64,000 bases of DNA from DATJPR01 sp963811705 (lineage in GTDB: Bacteria > Bacteroidota > Ignavibacteria > UBA10030 > UBA6906), in contig CAWESL010000019.1 in assembly GCA_963811705.1 (NCBI GenBank), positions 65,982 through 129,981 of the forward strand. The letters run 5' to 3'. Of this stretch, positions 45,371 through 53,797 are shown one piece after another; the stretch's first letter is position 1, and every line of letters starts with the position of its first letter. Below the pieces are notes generated by a model. It was not told where the DNA came from. It worked only from the letters and a program-made list of their open reading frames with translations, and did not search any database. Both the position numbers and the translations under genes were made by a program.

Positions 45371-46195
45371 TCAGCGATCCTCTGGCAGCCCACAAAAAAT
45401 GCAGTGTTTGTGCCCTGGATCATCGGATTCGTCATAGATGCAGTTCCCGATGGGTGACGGGAGACAACCACAAATGGTCCTCCTCCCTAGGCTGAGCCGA
45501 TCTGAAATTGCATGCTTTGCAGCTGGGCTATTAAAAAACCTTGGATCGGTTTTCAGGAAATATTTGACTGTTTGAATATCGGTGGAGAGTATAGTGGGTA
45601 ACACCAGACTGACTTTCGCGAGTTGCTGGTAGACCTCCCTGCAATATGAATCGATGACAGTGCTAAAGCTGGCATAGCCATTGCCCCCCGTAAAGGAATC
45701 CGCGATCCAGGCTACTTCGTTTGTGGAAGCATCACACAAGGTTGTTCGCACTTGAGCCCATGGCTTCTCGATCGTTCCGCCTCCGAGCAGTGTGGTCACT
45801 GACGTCCAACGATCCGCGGCAGTATTGTGGGAGGTCTTTGTTACTGCTTGGGTGGGAGGGATGTATATCTTCTCAACTCCAGTTTCACCGACATCCACAA
45901 CTAGGTAGGCGTCAAATTGATATTTGAGCAACGTGTCTCTCATTTGTTCTTCCGAAAACTTTCTCGTCGGAGAAAACAAACGTATGGCTTCCTCGGCGGA
46001 TAAGTGCTTCTCAGTGAAGGCCTGGACGAGGTGAGATTCCAACCATAGCCTTTGGGAAAGATTGTTTGATCTGGCGACAACCAGAAGATTGGCAAAATTC
46101 TTGTTGCGGTAGGATGGATCTACGAATGATGTCATGCTCGTGGACGCGCATCCTGAAATAATGACGCATAAAAGACCTATCAAGAACCCTTTCAT
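45371..46195 (-). CDS. Lipoprotein of unknown function, paralogue A
   Basis: This is a 274-residue lipoprotein (signal MKGFLIGLLCVIISGC). The body contains NLLVVARSNNLSQRLWLESHLVQAF, YLVVDVGETGVEKIYIPPTQAVTKTSHN and RTTLCDASTNEVAWIADSFTGG. It has a beta/alpha character like DUF4136-type lipoproteins, but I recognise no exact family. The C-terminal 25 residues have a Cys-rich end (GHKHCIFCG). A paralogue with about 70% identity lies at 60269-61093. The start at 46195 follows GGGAGGGA by 5 bases. Confidence 0.65.
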   Translation of the reverse strand: MKGFLIGLLCVIISGCASTSMTSFVDPSYRNKNFANLLVVARSNNLSQRLWLESHLVQAFTEKHLSAEEAIRLFSPTRKFSEEQMRDTLLKYQFDAYLVVDVGETGVEKIYIPPTQAVTKTSHNTAADRWTSVTTLLGGGTIEKPWAQVRTTLCDASTNEVAWIADSFTGGNGYASFSTVIDSYCREVYQQLAKVSLVLPTILSTDIQTVKYFLKTDPRFFNSPAAKHAISDRLSLGRRTICGCLPSPIGNCIYDESDDPGHKHCIFCGLPEDR

Positions 46196-46339
46196 TTTTC
46201 CCTCCCGAGACATATCACTGGGATCAGGCCAACTCACCGATTATCAGCCAGCGCACAATATTCGTAGCTTGGCTCTCTCTCGAACCATACGCCATTGAAT
46301 TCGTAGACCCCCTCGACAAGATCGGAAAGAGAGCCCTTC

Positions 46340-46830
46340 GTCAAAGATCTGCCCCCTATCGCTCATCATCTATGCCAGCTTCAGCACGGTCAATTAGAAC
46401 GAGAATTGAGGCTTTGCGACACAGGAAAGAGAAGTTTTTTACCCATCTGTGTAAATCTATCTGACAGAGATGGCATCCCTGACATAGTGATTCGAACCAG
46501 GTGGGAGCTCGACTGAAGCAAGAAAGGCCCGGCGAGCCGAGCCTTGAACGTACCCTGCAGTGAAAGAGTCACCGCACGAGCATCAATTTCTTCGTCTCCG
46601 TGTACGTCCCGGCCTGCAGGCGATAGAAGTAGACGCCGCTGGCGAGATTGTGGGCGTCGAAACGAACTTCGTGATAGCCGGCTTCGATGTCATCATTCAC
46701 AAGTTCAGCGACTTTCTGGCCGAGAGTGTTGTAAACGGTCAGGAAAACGTGTGAGGGATGTGGGAGACCGTAGCGGATGGTAGTTGTCGGGTTGAAGGGG
46801 TTGGGGTAAGCGCGGAAAGTCCGAAATGAA
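46340..46830. repeat. Copied T9SS 3' end with downstream flank, copy A
   Basis: The block contains a T9SS tail, terminator and 200 bp of flank that match 53560-54060. The flank includes a short frame beginning MPASARSIRTRIEALRH, which is also present (MPVSARAIQTRIEALRY) in the other copy. The frame is too short and too diverged to call a gene. Confidence 0.6.
46524..46545 (-). terminator. Terminator beyond the orphan T9SS tail
   Basis: AAGGCTCGG and CCGGGCCTT flank a short loop, 24 bp after the stop at 46569. It corresponds to the terminator at 53756. Confidence 0.55.
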
Positions 46831-46904
46831 GAGATGGCACTTCCAGCCCAACATGCGCTACCAGCTGCCCTTGTCATACCGTTGGGCACTACTCCCAAAA
46901 TCAA
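46569..46904 (-). pseudogene. Orphan T9SS sorting domain fragment
   Basis: The minus frame holds AYPNPFNPTTTIRYGLPHPSHVFLTVYNTLGQKVAELVN to KKLMLVR, a full T9SS sorting domain of about 80 residues. It is preceded by only 28 unrelated residues with no signal peptide. No passenger domain is present. It is the end of a truncated cargo gene, and the coding is still intact. Confidence 0.75.
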
Positions 46905-47043
46905 CTGAGTATGGAATTATTCCTGAAGAGGATTTCGATGCCATTGCTTTTCCCGAAAAGTCCTAAACCTCGTTCGAGTAACAACTTTGTGATCATGGTC
47001 GTTGCATGACCAACTACAGGACTGAGCGTCTGCACTCTTTCCT

Positions 47044-48231
47044 TCATCTTACAATCTTATGTTTCCACGAGTAACCGTTGTCTGTGGAGATATACATATT
47101 GTCAAAACCAGAAGAGCAAAAGACGGCATGCCGCAGCCGATCCGTCCAGAGATATGCTCCCACCAAGTCGCCTGTGCCTAAAATCCCACTGCTAGTCCAG
47201 TTTCGTCCACGGTCTTCAGATCGAGTCAGCACCCATGTTTCGCCGGGAACGCCATCAGAATAATTGGTCGTAGCGAAACCTACTTGAATGATCGAGCCAT
47301 CTCCACAAACGGAAGTTTGAAATTCTGAAGTTCGTGCTTTGTGTGGTACCTCCTCCCAGGTTTTTCCGTCATCAGCCGAATAGTAGTAGAAGTTTGTATA
47401 ATTCCCCGAACTTGAAACATAGGATCTGGCCATGTTAAATGCCACGATTTCTCGTCTTCCCAAAAACGCAATGCTACTGATCTCACGAATGCTCAATAGT
47501 TGCCACGTCAAACCCTCGTCTTGAGAACGGTACACGTTTCGCTCCCCTTCCAGATGAGAAAAAGAGGATCTGACTTGAATTCGAGCAAAGAGGGTCCCCT
47601 CGGGATCGATTTGAAGTGTCAGAATCTTTTCTGCTTCAAGCTTTGTAAGAATCCATGACTTTCCGCAATCAGTCGATTTCCAGACTCTATCCTTTCCACC
47701 GCTAGCAGTAATGCCATAAATTAAGGACTCCGAGGCAGAGGCAATCATAAAGTTTGCAAAAGAGCGTGTGGGCGCTTTGGAAGGAGGATAGAACCTGTGC
47801 CAAGATTGGCCGCCATGACTAAAGTAGTAGTTGAACCCTTGAGTGATTTTATAGATTGAATCGACCAAAGATGCTGAGTCCGTTGCCATGCAATAGGCAA
47901 TGAGATTATCGTGCCCCGAATCAAAGATGAACCCTGCATCTCCCATCCCCGGAGGAAAACCGTGTTTATTATCGAGGGAGATCTTGTTCCAGCTGTCGCC
48001 AAGATTCTCGGAAGAAAACAAACCATAGTTCGTAGCTGCGAAGACCTCACCATTGGTAGCCACTACTGCTGAAGTAACGAGGATGCTTGAGTCAGTTTGC
48101 CCGCCTTGGAGCTGAGAAGGTTGTGGAGAGGGAGAGTTATCCTGACGAGCGAGGACGGTGAGAATAATCAGAACGATTACTCCAGTGGCTACCACGAACC
48201 ACAAGATGCGCAGATTCGAACGCGAGTGCAT
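47044..48231 (-). CDS. Membrane-anchored BNR/sialidase-like propeller protein
   Basis: This 395-residue protein has an N-terminal transmembrane helix (about 8-30) and Asp-box type repeats: GLFSSENLGDSWNKIS, KDRVWKSTDCGKSWILTK, YRSQDEGLTWQLLS, YYYSADDGKTWEEVP, YISTDNGYSWKHK. These form a beta-propeller as in sialidase-like or photosynthesis assembly factor-like proteins. No catalytic sialidase residues are visible and no T9SS tail is present, so it likely stays in the membrane or periplasm. The start at 48231 is placed by AAGGGA, 9 bases upstream. Confidence 0.65.
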   Translation of the reverse strand: MHSRSNLRILWFVVATGVIVLIILTVLARQDNSPSPQPSQLQGGQTDSSILVTSAVVATNGEVFAATNYGLFSSENLGDSWNKISLDNKHGFPPGMGDAGFIFDSGHDNLIAYCMATDSASLVDSIYKITQGFNYYFSHGGQSWHRFYPPSKAPTRSFANFMIASASESLIYGITASGGKDRVWKSTDCGKSWILTKLEAEKILTLQIDPEGTLFARIQVRSSFSHLEGERNVYRSQDEGLTWQLLSIREISSIAFLGRREIVAFNMARSYVSSSGNYTNFYYYSADDGKTWEEVPHKARTSEFQTSVCGDGSIIQVGFATTNYSDGVPGETWVLTRSEDRGRNWTSSGILGTGDLVGAYLWTDRLRHAVFCSSGFDNMYISTDNGYSWKHKIVR

Positions 48232-48412
48232 TTGAACGTCCCTTTTCGGTTCTGGAACAGCAAACACTTGGAATGGACAACCTCACTACTCACGCTGACT
48301 CCATCTTTCGTGAATTATTCTACCGCACTTTGGACAGATCATGGCGACTATTTCCTTTGCTTGGAATCTCAGTTTGATTGGCACTTGATCTCACGTGGAT
48401 CAACATCAGGGG

Positions 48413-49579
48413 CTAGTTGGTTAATCGCAATACGTGTTTTCGAATCGATCCCAGAACATCCTCTGGTCTAAAGGCCACAATGATATAATCCAATGCACCG
48501 CGAGCATATGCCTCTGCCTTTGTCTTCTCATCAGCAAGCCCAGATATGACAACTACTTTCATTTCAGGAAATGTGTTCTTGATGTTGGTTAAAAGGGTCA
48601 ATCCATTCATGCGCGGCATCATTATGTCCGTCGCAACCAGATCAAACTGGGACACTTGCAGCATGCGAAGAGCTTCATCACCATCGCCAGCGGCTGCTGC
48701 AATGTACTCTTCGCTTCGAAGCAGGTCGACAATCAAGTCCCGCACCCCCGGCTCATCATCGACAACAAGTACTCGATGGTGGCGAGGTCGCCCCCCATTC
48801 ACAGTCTCCCTTTGACCAGCCCCCTCCTCCGTTGAAATTCTTGGAGCTGGGTCTTCCAACGCTAGAGTTTCGCACACACAGTGAGAGTCAAGTAGTCTGC
48901 GTGCTTCTTCCGAACCCAATTCCACCGCTGTTCTAACATCCTCCCATGCCTTCGCTTCGTTGCCCAAGACTCCAAAGGCACACCCACGGTTTAGGAATGC
49001 GTTCGCATGACGTGGATCAAGTTCGATTGCTCTGGTGAAGTCCTCGATTGCCCCCTCGTTATCATCGATGGCACGTTTCGCAATTCCACGGGAGTAATGG
49101 GCATCCACAGACTTCGGATTCAGTTCGATCGCCTTTGTGAAGTCAGCGAGTGACCCATCACTATCTTTGGGTTCAATGTGATAGCGCGCAATCGCCCGAT
49201 TGTAGTAGGCATCAAAGTAGAACGGATTATTGTCGAGAGCTAGTGTGTACGACGCTACGGCACCTCGCCAGTCTCCGGCCGCTTGTTTCGATAACGCTGC
49301 GGCAAAGAAAGTTGCTCCAGGAGCGAAAGATTTATCCAATGATGTGCGACGTCTCCGTGTCCACGAGGGGTCTAAGCCCGTCAATCGAATCGCCCAAGCA
49401 ATGCCAAACCCAATACCTAGTGGGCACCAAGAATCCAGTAAGTTGGACGTCAATGCTGCCGCACCGAATGTGAGAGCCGCCAACAATATGCCGATGTGCT
49501 TCGATTTCGCGTACGAGAAGACCAGGCCGAAGAACAAGAAGACAAAGGCAATTTGGAATATATTGAGAATTAACGCCAT
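48413..49579 (-). CDS. Two-TM, TPR and receiver domain fusion protein
   Basis: This is a 388-residue fusion. Two membrane helices (about 4-22 and 29-60) are followed by three TPR units (about 95-215, SYTLALDNNPFYFDAYYNRAIARY and two more). A response-regulator receiver domain (about 270-388) has the acid pair Asp274/Asp275 (VVDDE), the phosphate acceptor Asp318 (ATDIMMPRMNG) and Ser in VVVISG. The usual Lys of the 'YIxKPF' motif is replaced (YIIVAF, Val at 368). No output domain follows. A role as a phosphorylation-linked scaffold on the membrane is an inference; the loss of Lys makes signalling uncertain. Confidence 0.7.
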   Translation of the reverse strand: MALILNIFQIAFVFLFFGLVFSYAKSKHIGILLAALTFGAAALTSNLLDSWCPLGIGFGIAWAIRLTGLDPSWTRRRRTSLDKSFAPGATFFAAALSKQAAGDWRGAVASYTLALDNNPFYFDAYYNRAIARYHIEPKDSDGSLADFTKAIELNPKSVDAHYSRGIAKRAIDDNEGAIEDFTRAIELDPRHANAFLNRGCAFGVLGNEAKAWEDVRTAVELGSEEARRLLDSHCVCETLALEDPAPRISTEEGAGQRETVNGGRPRHHRVLVVDDEPGVRDLIVDLLRSEEYIAAAAGDGDEALRMLQVSQFDLVATDIMMPRMNGLTLLTNIKNTFPEMKVVVISGLADEKTKAEAYARGALDYIIVAFRPEDVLGSIRKHVLRLTN

Positions 49580-49714
49580 AGGTGTTGCTTTCTCAGCTCT
49601 GAATCCGCCTCGATGGAATTGTGTTGCATGGATTTTCGCTTGTCAATGGCATCACTCATTTGTTCGATTCCAGCTTTCGTGACTCGCCAACCATTATGTC
49701 GATGCGGTCGAGAG

Positions 49715-50278
49715 CTATGGTCGTACACTTTCCCGCCAGATGCCCTCCTGAGGGAATTTGCTCATGGCGTATGGGACCATTCTACTAGCAGCATACAAGA
49801 CATCCCGTGTACTTCCATCGCTTGTGCAATCTGCAGACCAGATAGCTTGCTTATCGCCGTCGTTGACAAAACAGATTATCTTGACAGATCGCGAATAGTA
49901 GGTATCTGTTTCAACCTGCTGTGTTACGTTCTCCCATTTCTTGGTCTTGATATTATAATCGCCCGTACGATGCGAATTTGTTTCTTGCTTCGTGTCCATC
50001 CCGAATTCTACCGAGAAGACGAAACTAGCGTCTTCGATTCCAGATTTCTTCCACCCCTTGCCTCGCAATGTAGTGTCGATTAGATATTGCAGCTTTCTCT
50101 CGATAACCGGATCTCGATTGAGCGTGTCTGACCTGAATGAGTATGTTGAAGGTCCCATTGACACTGATGAGAATGGATCAGATCTCGCTGCCACTTCAAA
50201 TACGAGTCGTGTGCAACCTGAGAAAGTCAGGATAAGGGCCGCGGAGAAAATTGCTTTCAAGAATGAAAAAGGAATCAT
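49715..50278 (-). CDS. DUF4136-like lipoprotein
   Basis: This is a 187-residue lipoprotein with signal peptide and lipobox LILTFSGC. The mature part has PSTYSFRSDT, then IERKLQYLIDTTLRGKGWKKSG and DASFVFSVEF, the form of DUF4136 outer-membrane lipoproteins. It ends with a helix ASRMVPYAMSKFP. The family's function is unknown. GAGGAG lies 9 bases before the ATG. It is next to the lipoprotein protease gene, and both may belong to an envelope-stress set. Confidence 0.7.
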   Translation of the reverse strand: MIPFSFLKAIFSAALILTFSGCTRLVFEVAARSDPFSSVSMGPSTYSFRSDTLNRDPVIERKLQYLIDTTLRGKGWKKSGIEDASFVFSVEFGMDTKQETNSHRTGDYNIKTKKWENVTQQVETDTYYSRSVKIICFVNDGDKQAIWSADCTSDGSTRDVLYAASRMVPYAMSKFPQEGIWRESVRP

Positions 50279-50435
50279 ATTTGGACTCCTCGACAGTCAA
50301 CTTGACCTTGAATCCGAGATTTGAGATGGGCTTCGCGTGATGCATCTTCTATTGGCCGATTCAGATATCGTCTCTTACAAAATGCCCACGTTCTAATTTC
50401 CACTGGCTCCAGCCATATGCACTACCACATTGCGC

Positions 50436-51620
50436 TCAGTTCTTCGAAGCCTCGATCAGAACAATCGAAGATTTGTATGACTGCATCAATTCCGCGGCAC
50501 TGAGATTTTGCAGTGACGTACTCGTTACAAATCTGTTGTCACGGGGCAGACGTTGCAACAGGTTTCCCAAATAGTTGATCTTCACGGCAAAGTTGACGTT
50601 TTGCGGAATCGTCCCCTGCTGAGCGATGAAGTACGCATTGTTTGCAGTCGACGTTACTATCCCAACGACTTCGCCATGGACGTTGAAAAGCGGGCCCCCG
50701 CTATTCCCTGGTTGGATCGGCACGCTCATTTGCATCATGCGAGGATCATCACCGAAGCCAACCGTACTGTTTATGATCCCCTCGCTGATCCGGGGCCGGC
50801 GTCCAAGTTCTGCGGTGAGAGGGTATCCAACTGTGAAGACCTTATCGCCATCCTTCACGTTTCTGACATCACCGACGTCGAGAGGCTTCGATTGAGCGAG
50901 CACCAATTTGCTCGAAACGTCGTCCTTGATTACCAAGCGTAAAAGGGCGAGATCGTTGACTTGGTCCTTCATAACCAAAGTGGCAGGAAAGCGGTTGCCA
51001 TTTAGGTCGATTGTGATCTCCACTGCATCCGCTACCACATGATAATTCGTTGCGATGACATCGCTGGTAATGAAGAAACCTGTCCCAGTTGCCAAGATTG
51101 TGCGTGATCTAGAAATTGAGGGAGTTGGAGCCTCCTTGGTCGGATAAAGCCGAATGAGCGTGGTCTTCTCCTCGGTCCCATAGTAACCAGTGGGCAAGAA
51201 CATTTCGATCATGTTCTCGTTGGGCATTGTAGCTGTCGTGCCTTGACTCGACTTGTCGCCCATGAAGTACATTACAGAGTAGACGTATGGGGAGACAGAC
51301 GGTTTGAACAATACCTTTGTCTCTCCGACTTTCCAACCGTCCGTGTTGGATTCGGTCAGCACTCCGATGTATTGATACTGCGGATATTCCGGAAGGATCT
51401 TCTTTACCACTGCGATCTCATAGGTGTTATTCTCCCATGCCCATATGCCTTCAATAAGATCGAGTGTCCTACCAGAGAATTGACTGGCGATGATACTATC
51501 TCGAGAAATCCTACCGAAAGGAGAAGGCCGGTCAGCTCGATAATAGGGGTTGCATCCTGTGATCAACGCTACGACAATCAGAGACGCAAAGACTGCTGGG
51601 GTCCTGGTCAATTTCTTCAT
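50436..51620 (-). CDS. Trypsin-like (S1C) serine protease lipoprotein
   Basis: This is a 394-residue periplasmic protease with lipoprotein signal (VALITGC). A beta-rich N-terminal domain of about 140 residues precedes the trypsin-like domain, whose triad is His in SDVIATNYHVVAD, Asp in NDLALLRL and Ser in QPGNSGGPLFN. These are in the standard HtrA/Do-like form. No PDZ domain follows, and the protein ends about 60 residues after the catalytic Ser region. It probably acts in periplasmic quality control or in processing. GAGGGAACC lies before the start at 51620. The triad is complete. Confidence 0.8.
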   Translation of the reverse strand: MKKLTRTPAVFASLIVVALITGCNPYYRADRPSPFGRISRDSIIASQFSGRTLDLIEGIWAWENNTYEIAVVKKILPEYPQYQYIGVLTESNTDGWKVGETKVLFKPSVSPYVYSVMYFMGDKSSQGTTATMPNENMIEMFLPTGYYGTEEKTTLIRLYPTKEAPTPSISRSRTILATGTGFFITSDVIATNYHVVADAVEITIDLNGNRFPATLVMKDQVNDLALLRLVIKDDVSSKLVLAQSKPLDVGDVRNVKDGDKVFTVGYPLTAELGRRPRISEGIINSTVGFGDDPRMMQMSVPIQPGNSGGPLFNVHGEVVGIVTSTANNAYFIAQQGTIPQNVNFAVKINYLGNLLQRLPRDNRFVTSTSLQNLSAAELMQSYKSSIVLIEASKN

Positions 51621-51895
51621 GGTTCCCTCACTGATCTCTGGACAAGACCGTTTGGGCCAATGTCGTGTTGGGGAAATCAGAATACGGCCCATGTTGACTG
51701 GTCGATCTTGCCCTCGACTCAGGTGAAGACTCCGGAGAATCGGTCACGTGTGAGCCGCCGATATCGTTCAAAGCCACCTCAAATACGGTTCAGGTCTGCG
51801 AAGCGTCCACCCGCCAATCCAGGGATCGAGTTAAGGGTCCCCAGAAGAACGTCAGACAAAACATTTACGACGATCGACGAAATCAGCTCTCTCGA

Positions 51896-53377
51896 CTAGT
51901 ATGCGGCCTCGTACCTCCCTAGGTACTCGGCATCAATTAGGGGAACGGTGAGGTTCCAGCCTGCGACCGATTGATAGGAGTAGCTGCCTCGAACCGTACC
52001 ACAGATCCAGACAAGATTATTCTCTATGAAATCCGTTTCGTGAGGATAGTATACCATTACTTGGTCGTCCCAGAACCCTAGATACTGTTGTGTGACGTTC
52101 ACCTGAATAGTTGCGCCCGACTCATCCTCTTTAATGTTGAAGATCTTCCCCAGGAAGACCACAAATTCACCCTTATACTTATCCGGGTTCTTTGACAACA
52201 TTGCATAACTGATTCTTGAAGCCTTGCGTTTGTACTCTGCAATTCTCTCGGCGTTCGTGGCTTCACGTACAAATAGAACCGTCCTAGTAATTTGGCTCCC
52301 ATCCTTCCCCTGGATCACAAAAGGGACCTCATTTGAGCCAATGGGAAGGCCACTCAGCGAAATCTCATAGGATCCGTCTGCCGTGAGCGGCACGGGCATG
52401 CTATACAATAGCACTCGATCAATCAACGCTCTTGGATTTACCCGAACTTTCAATCTTACGATTGCCCCCGTGTACGTAACTTCCTCCGTGCTAGATCCAA
52501 TTACATTCTTCCCAAAGGCGTGGAGCTCTAGCTCAGGTTTGGGGAACTGAAAAGTAATGTCAGCATACCCCTCCCAAATCGAATGCCCTTCTGTCCGAAA
52601 GAGAAGACTGAAACGACGGGTGAGCGTCTGAATAGCAAGTGGGTTGACGCCGGAGAAAGTAAGCTCCAGCGACGGGCTACCGTCTGATTCAGCCTTGACT
52701 GGTTCTCCATCCGCAATTACCTCGACTCCTCGCTCGATTTGGAAGTCTACCAGAAACCACCACTTCCCATCCTGAGCGACATGGAAGGATGAGTTGAGTG
52801 GATCAAGACCGAATTGGAAATTGGGCCGGTTGTCTATCTGTATGGTCTGAGAAGTGCGGTTTCCTCCACGATTCAAGTTTACTTCGATCGTATCCAATGA
52901 CAATGCAAGCGTTCGGGCTGGAATCAGGAACTCCAGTTCACTTGTGTTATCCGCTACTCGTCTAACTCCGGCGCAGTCTACGCTAACACCAGGATCTGTT
53001 TTGATTTTTACGACATACGATACAGAGGTATCAAGGACTCTTCTGCTTACGGTGGACGAAAAAGAGGGAGGCCAGCTGGGCCGAAGAAGGAAATAGGCCA
53101 ACATACAGAGGCAGGCGAGTCCAATGAACCCTACTGTCACAGCCCGCCATGTCAACCGTGGTTTCGGACCAATACTCTTCCTATCGACCTTTGTATTGCC
53201 ACTAGATTGGACATCGGTGTTGTGCGTGCTAGAGATGAGGCCTCTCCGTTTGAGCTCTTCCTTAACAAGTCCAATTTCTACTTTAGAAAACTCATCTGGC
53301 TTCGTCTCAAGAATGTGGTATAATTCCCCTTCCGACATTCGGGCAATGAATTTCGATGAATTGAATGCGATCGCCAT
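51896..53377 (-). CDS. Single-pass membrane protein of unknown function
   Basis: This 493-residue protein has a cytoplasmic N-terminal helical part (about 1-75; ELYHILETKPDEFSKVEIGLVKEELKRRG), one transmembrane helix (about 78-97) and a long beta-rich extracytoplasmic part. The C-terminal 100 residues (KYKGEFVVFLGKIFNIKEDESGATIQVNV...ENNLVWICGTVRG) read like an OB-fold. I recognise no family for the middle. GGGAG lies about 8 bases before the start. It is transcribed with the neighbouring protease, but an operon is not proven. It could serve as a receptor or as a scaffold. Confidence 0.55.
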   Translation of the reverse strand: MAIAFNSSKFIARMSEGELYHILETKPDEFSKVEIGLVKEELKRRGLISSTHNTDVQSSGNTKVDRKSIGPKPRLTWRAVTVGFIGLACLCMLAYFLLRPSWPPSFSSTVSRRVLDTSVSYVVKIKTDPGVSVDCAGVRRVADNTSELEFLIPARTLALSLDTIEVNLNRGGNRTSQTIQIDNRPNFQFGLDPLNSSFHVAQDGKWWFLVDFQIERGVEVIADGEPVKAESDGSPSLELTFSGVNPLAIQTLTRRFSLLFRTEGHSIWEGYADITFQFPKPELELHAFGKNVIGSSTEEVTYTGAIVRLKVRVNPRALIDRVLLYSMPVPLTADGSYEISLSGLPIGSNEVPFVIQGKDGSQITRTVLFVREATNAERIAEYKRKASRISYAMLSKNPDKYKGEFVVFLGKIFNIKEDESGATIQVNVTQQYLGFWDDQVMVYYPHETDFIENNLVWICGTVRGSYSYQSVAGWNLTVPLIDAEYLGRYEAAY

Positions 53378-53434
53378 CTCAGCAGCTCCCGTGAACAGTC
53401 ATCTAGTTAAGAAGCCATAAGACCCGATCTCAAG

Positions 53435-53552
53435 GGACTTAATGCCTTTGTCGCCTATTGTCACTATAAGCCTGCTCCTCGCCAATCGTTGTATGTTGGA
53501 CTTAATGCCTTTGTCGCCTATTGTCACTATAAGCCTGCTCCCTCGCCAATCG
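53435..53552. repeat. Tandem duplication of about 54 bp
   Basis: The sequence GGACTTAATGCCTTTGTCGC (and the following 34 bases) occurs at 53435-53488 and again at 53498-53552. The second copy differs only by one inserted C. It lies in the gap between two minus-strand genes and has no coding role I can see. Confidence 0.8.
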
Positions 53553-53755
53553 GATCGAGGAGCCCTGCCAGTGTCATAGATCCGTCACCTATCCTTCATC
53601 ATTCATGCCAGTTTCAGCACGGGCAATTCAAACGAGAATTGAGGCTTTGCGTTACAGGAAAGCGAAGTTTTTACCCGTCTGTGTAAATCTATCTGACAGA
53701 GATGGCCTCCCCGACATGATGATTCGATCCAGGGGAGAGCTCGACTGAAACTAGC

Positions 53756-53778
53756 AAGGCCCGGACGAGCCGAGCCTT
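53756..53778 (-). terminator. Terminator of the SBBP/PQQ propeller gene
   Basis: AAGGCTCGG and CCGGGCCTT flank a short loop 20 bp after the stop at 53798. The same hairpin follows the orphan tail at 46569. Confidence 0.6.
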
Positions 53779-53797
53779 GGTTGCAATACGATGAGAG

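Noticed and set aside
53435..53552. CRISPR-like repeat
   Set aside because: There are only two copies, about 54 bp long with a 9-bp spacer; this is a simple tandem duplication.
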